Positions 13,474 through 13,511 of a stretch of DNA of 13,511 nucleotides are shown piece by piece. Position 1 is the first letter of the stretch. Each line of letters starts with the position of its first letter. The position numbers and the translations under genes were made by a program. The notes under the pieces were generated by a model. It was not told where the DNA came from, searched no databases, and saw only the letters and a program-made list of their open reading frames with translations. This stretch comes from Scatosoma sp045656625. Lineage in GTDB: Bacteria > Bacillota > Clostridia > Christensenellales > Borkfalkiaceae. The DNA is taken from contig JAZORL010000157.1 in assembly GCA_045656625.1 (NCBI GenBank), positions 1-13,511 on the forward strand. The letters are read 5' to 3'.

Positions 13474-13511
13474 ATGAATTACGAAGAAAAAACAATCCGA
13501 AAAAATTATAT
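13474..13511 (+). CDS. start of a gene cut by the right edge, possibly a NUDIX ADP-ribose pyrophosphatase
   Basis: Only 12 codons are present (MNYEEKTIRKNY). The start is well supported: GAGGAG (13461-13466) at 7-nt spacing, behind an extended -10 promoter. The MxYEEKT opening resembles the N-terminus of clostridial NUDIX ADP-ribose pyrophosphatases, but with so few residues this identification is a guess from family memory. Confidence 0.7.
   Translation, partial: MNYEEKTIRKNY

Overview
The window reads as chromosomal DNA of an anaerobic, fermentative member of the Clostridia (Bacillota). The evidence is strong AGGAGG-type ribosome binding sites, near-consensus sigma-A promoters, a DUF4364 protein and a stand-alone TSCPD protein (both typical of Clostridia), and a three-subunit [FeFe] hydrogenase. 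No rRNA, tRNA, CRISPR array, insertion sequence or phage gene was seen. I cannot place it below class level.

Layout. (1) Positions 1-1543, minus strand: an RDD-family membrane protein followed by a sugar-type ABC transporter ATPase that runs off the left edge. (2) 1544-1862: an A-tract-rich divergent intergenic region with a perfect TTGACA-17-TATAAT promoter facing right. (3) 1863-6892, plus strand: a compact nucleoside-catabolism operon, deoC-deoD-deoB-cdd-pdp, ending with an unrecognised 241-residue gene and a strong bidirectional terminator (6898-6928). (4) 6951-11749, minus strand: hydC-hydB-hydA for a trimeric, probably electron-bifurcating [FeFe] hydrogenase, from another perfect consensus promoter, followed by a four-helix membrane protein of unknown function. 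(5) 11913-12371, plus strand: an ElaA-like GNAT acetyltransferase whose start codon falls at the predicted transcription start, so probably leaderless. (6) 12450-13288, minus strand: a DUF4364 winged-helix protein followed by a TSCPD protein. (7) 13474 to the end: the first 12 codons of a plus-strand gene.

How the genes work together. The deo operon encodes a full route from nucleosides to central metabolism. Cdd deaminates (deoxy)cytidine, DeoD and Pdp phosphorolyse purine and pyrimidine nucleosides, DeoB turns (deoxy)ribose-1-phosphate into the 5-phosphate, and DeoC splits deoxyribose-5-phosphate into glyceraldehyde-3-phosphate and acetaldehyde. Fermenting these products makes NADH and reduced ferredoxin, which the HydABC hydrogenase could reoxidise to H2; that metabolic link is inference from proximity.

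No clearly new multi-gene system is visible. The items most worth a second look are the unknown last gene of the deo operon, the TSCSPGW (not TSCCPGW) H-cluster motif of HydA, the unknown membrane protein behind the hydrogenase genes with a hairpin facing the wrong way between them, the leaderless acetyltransferase, and an inverted repeat just upstream of the hydrogenase promoter.
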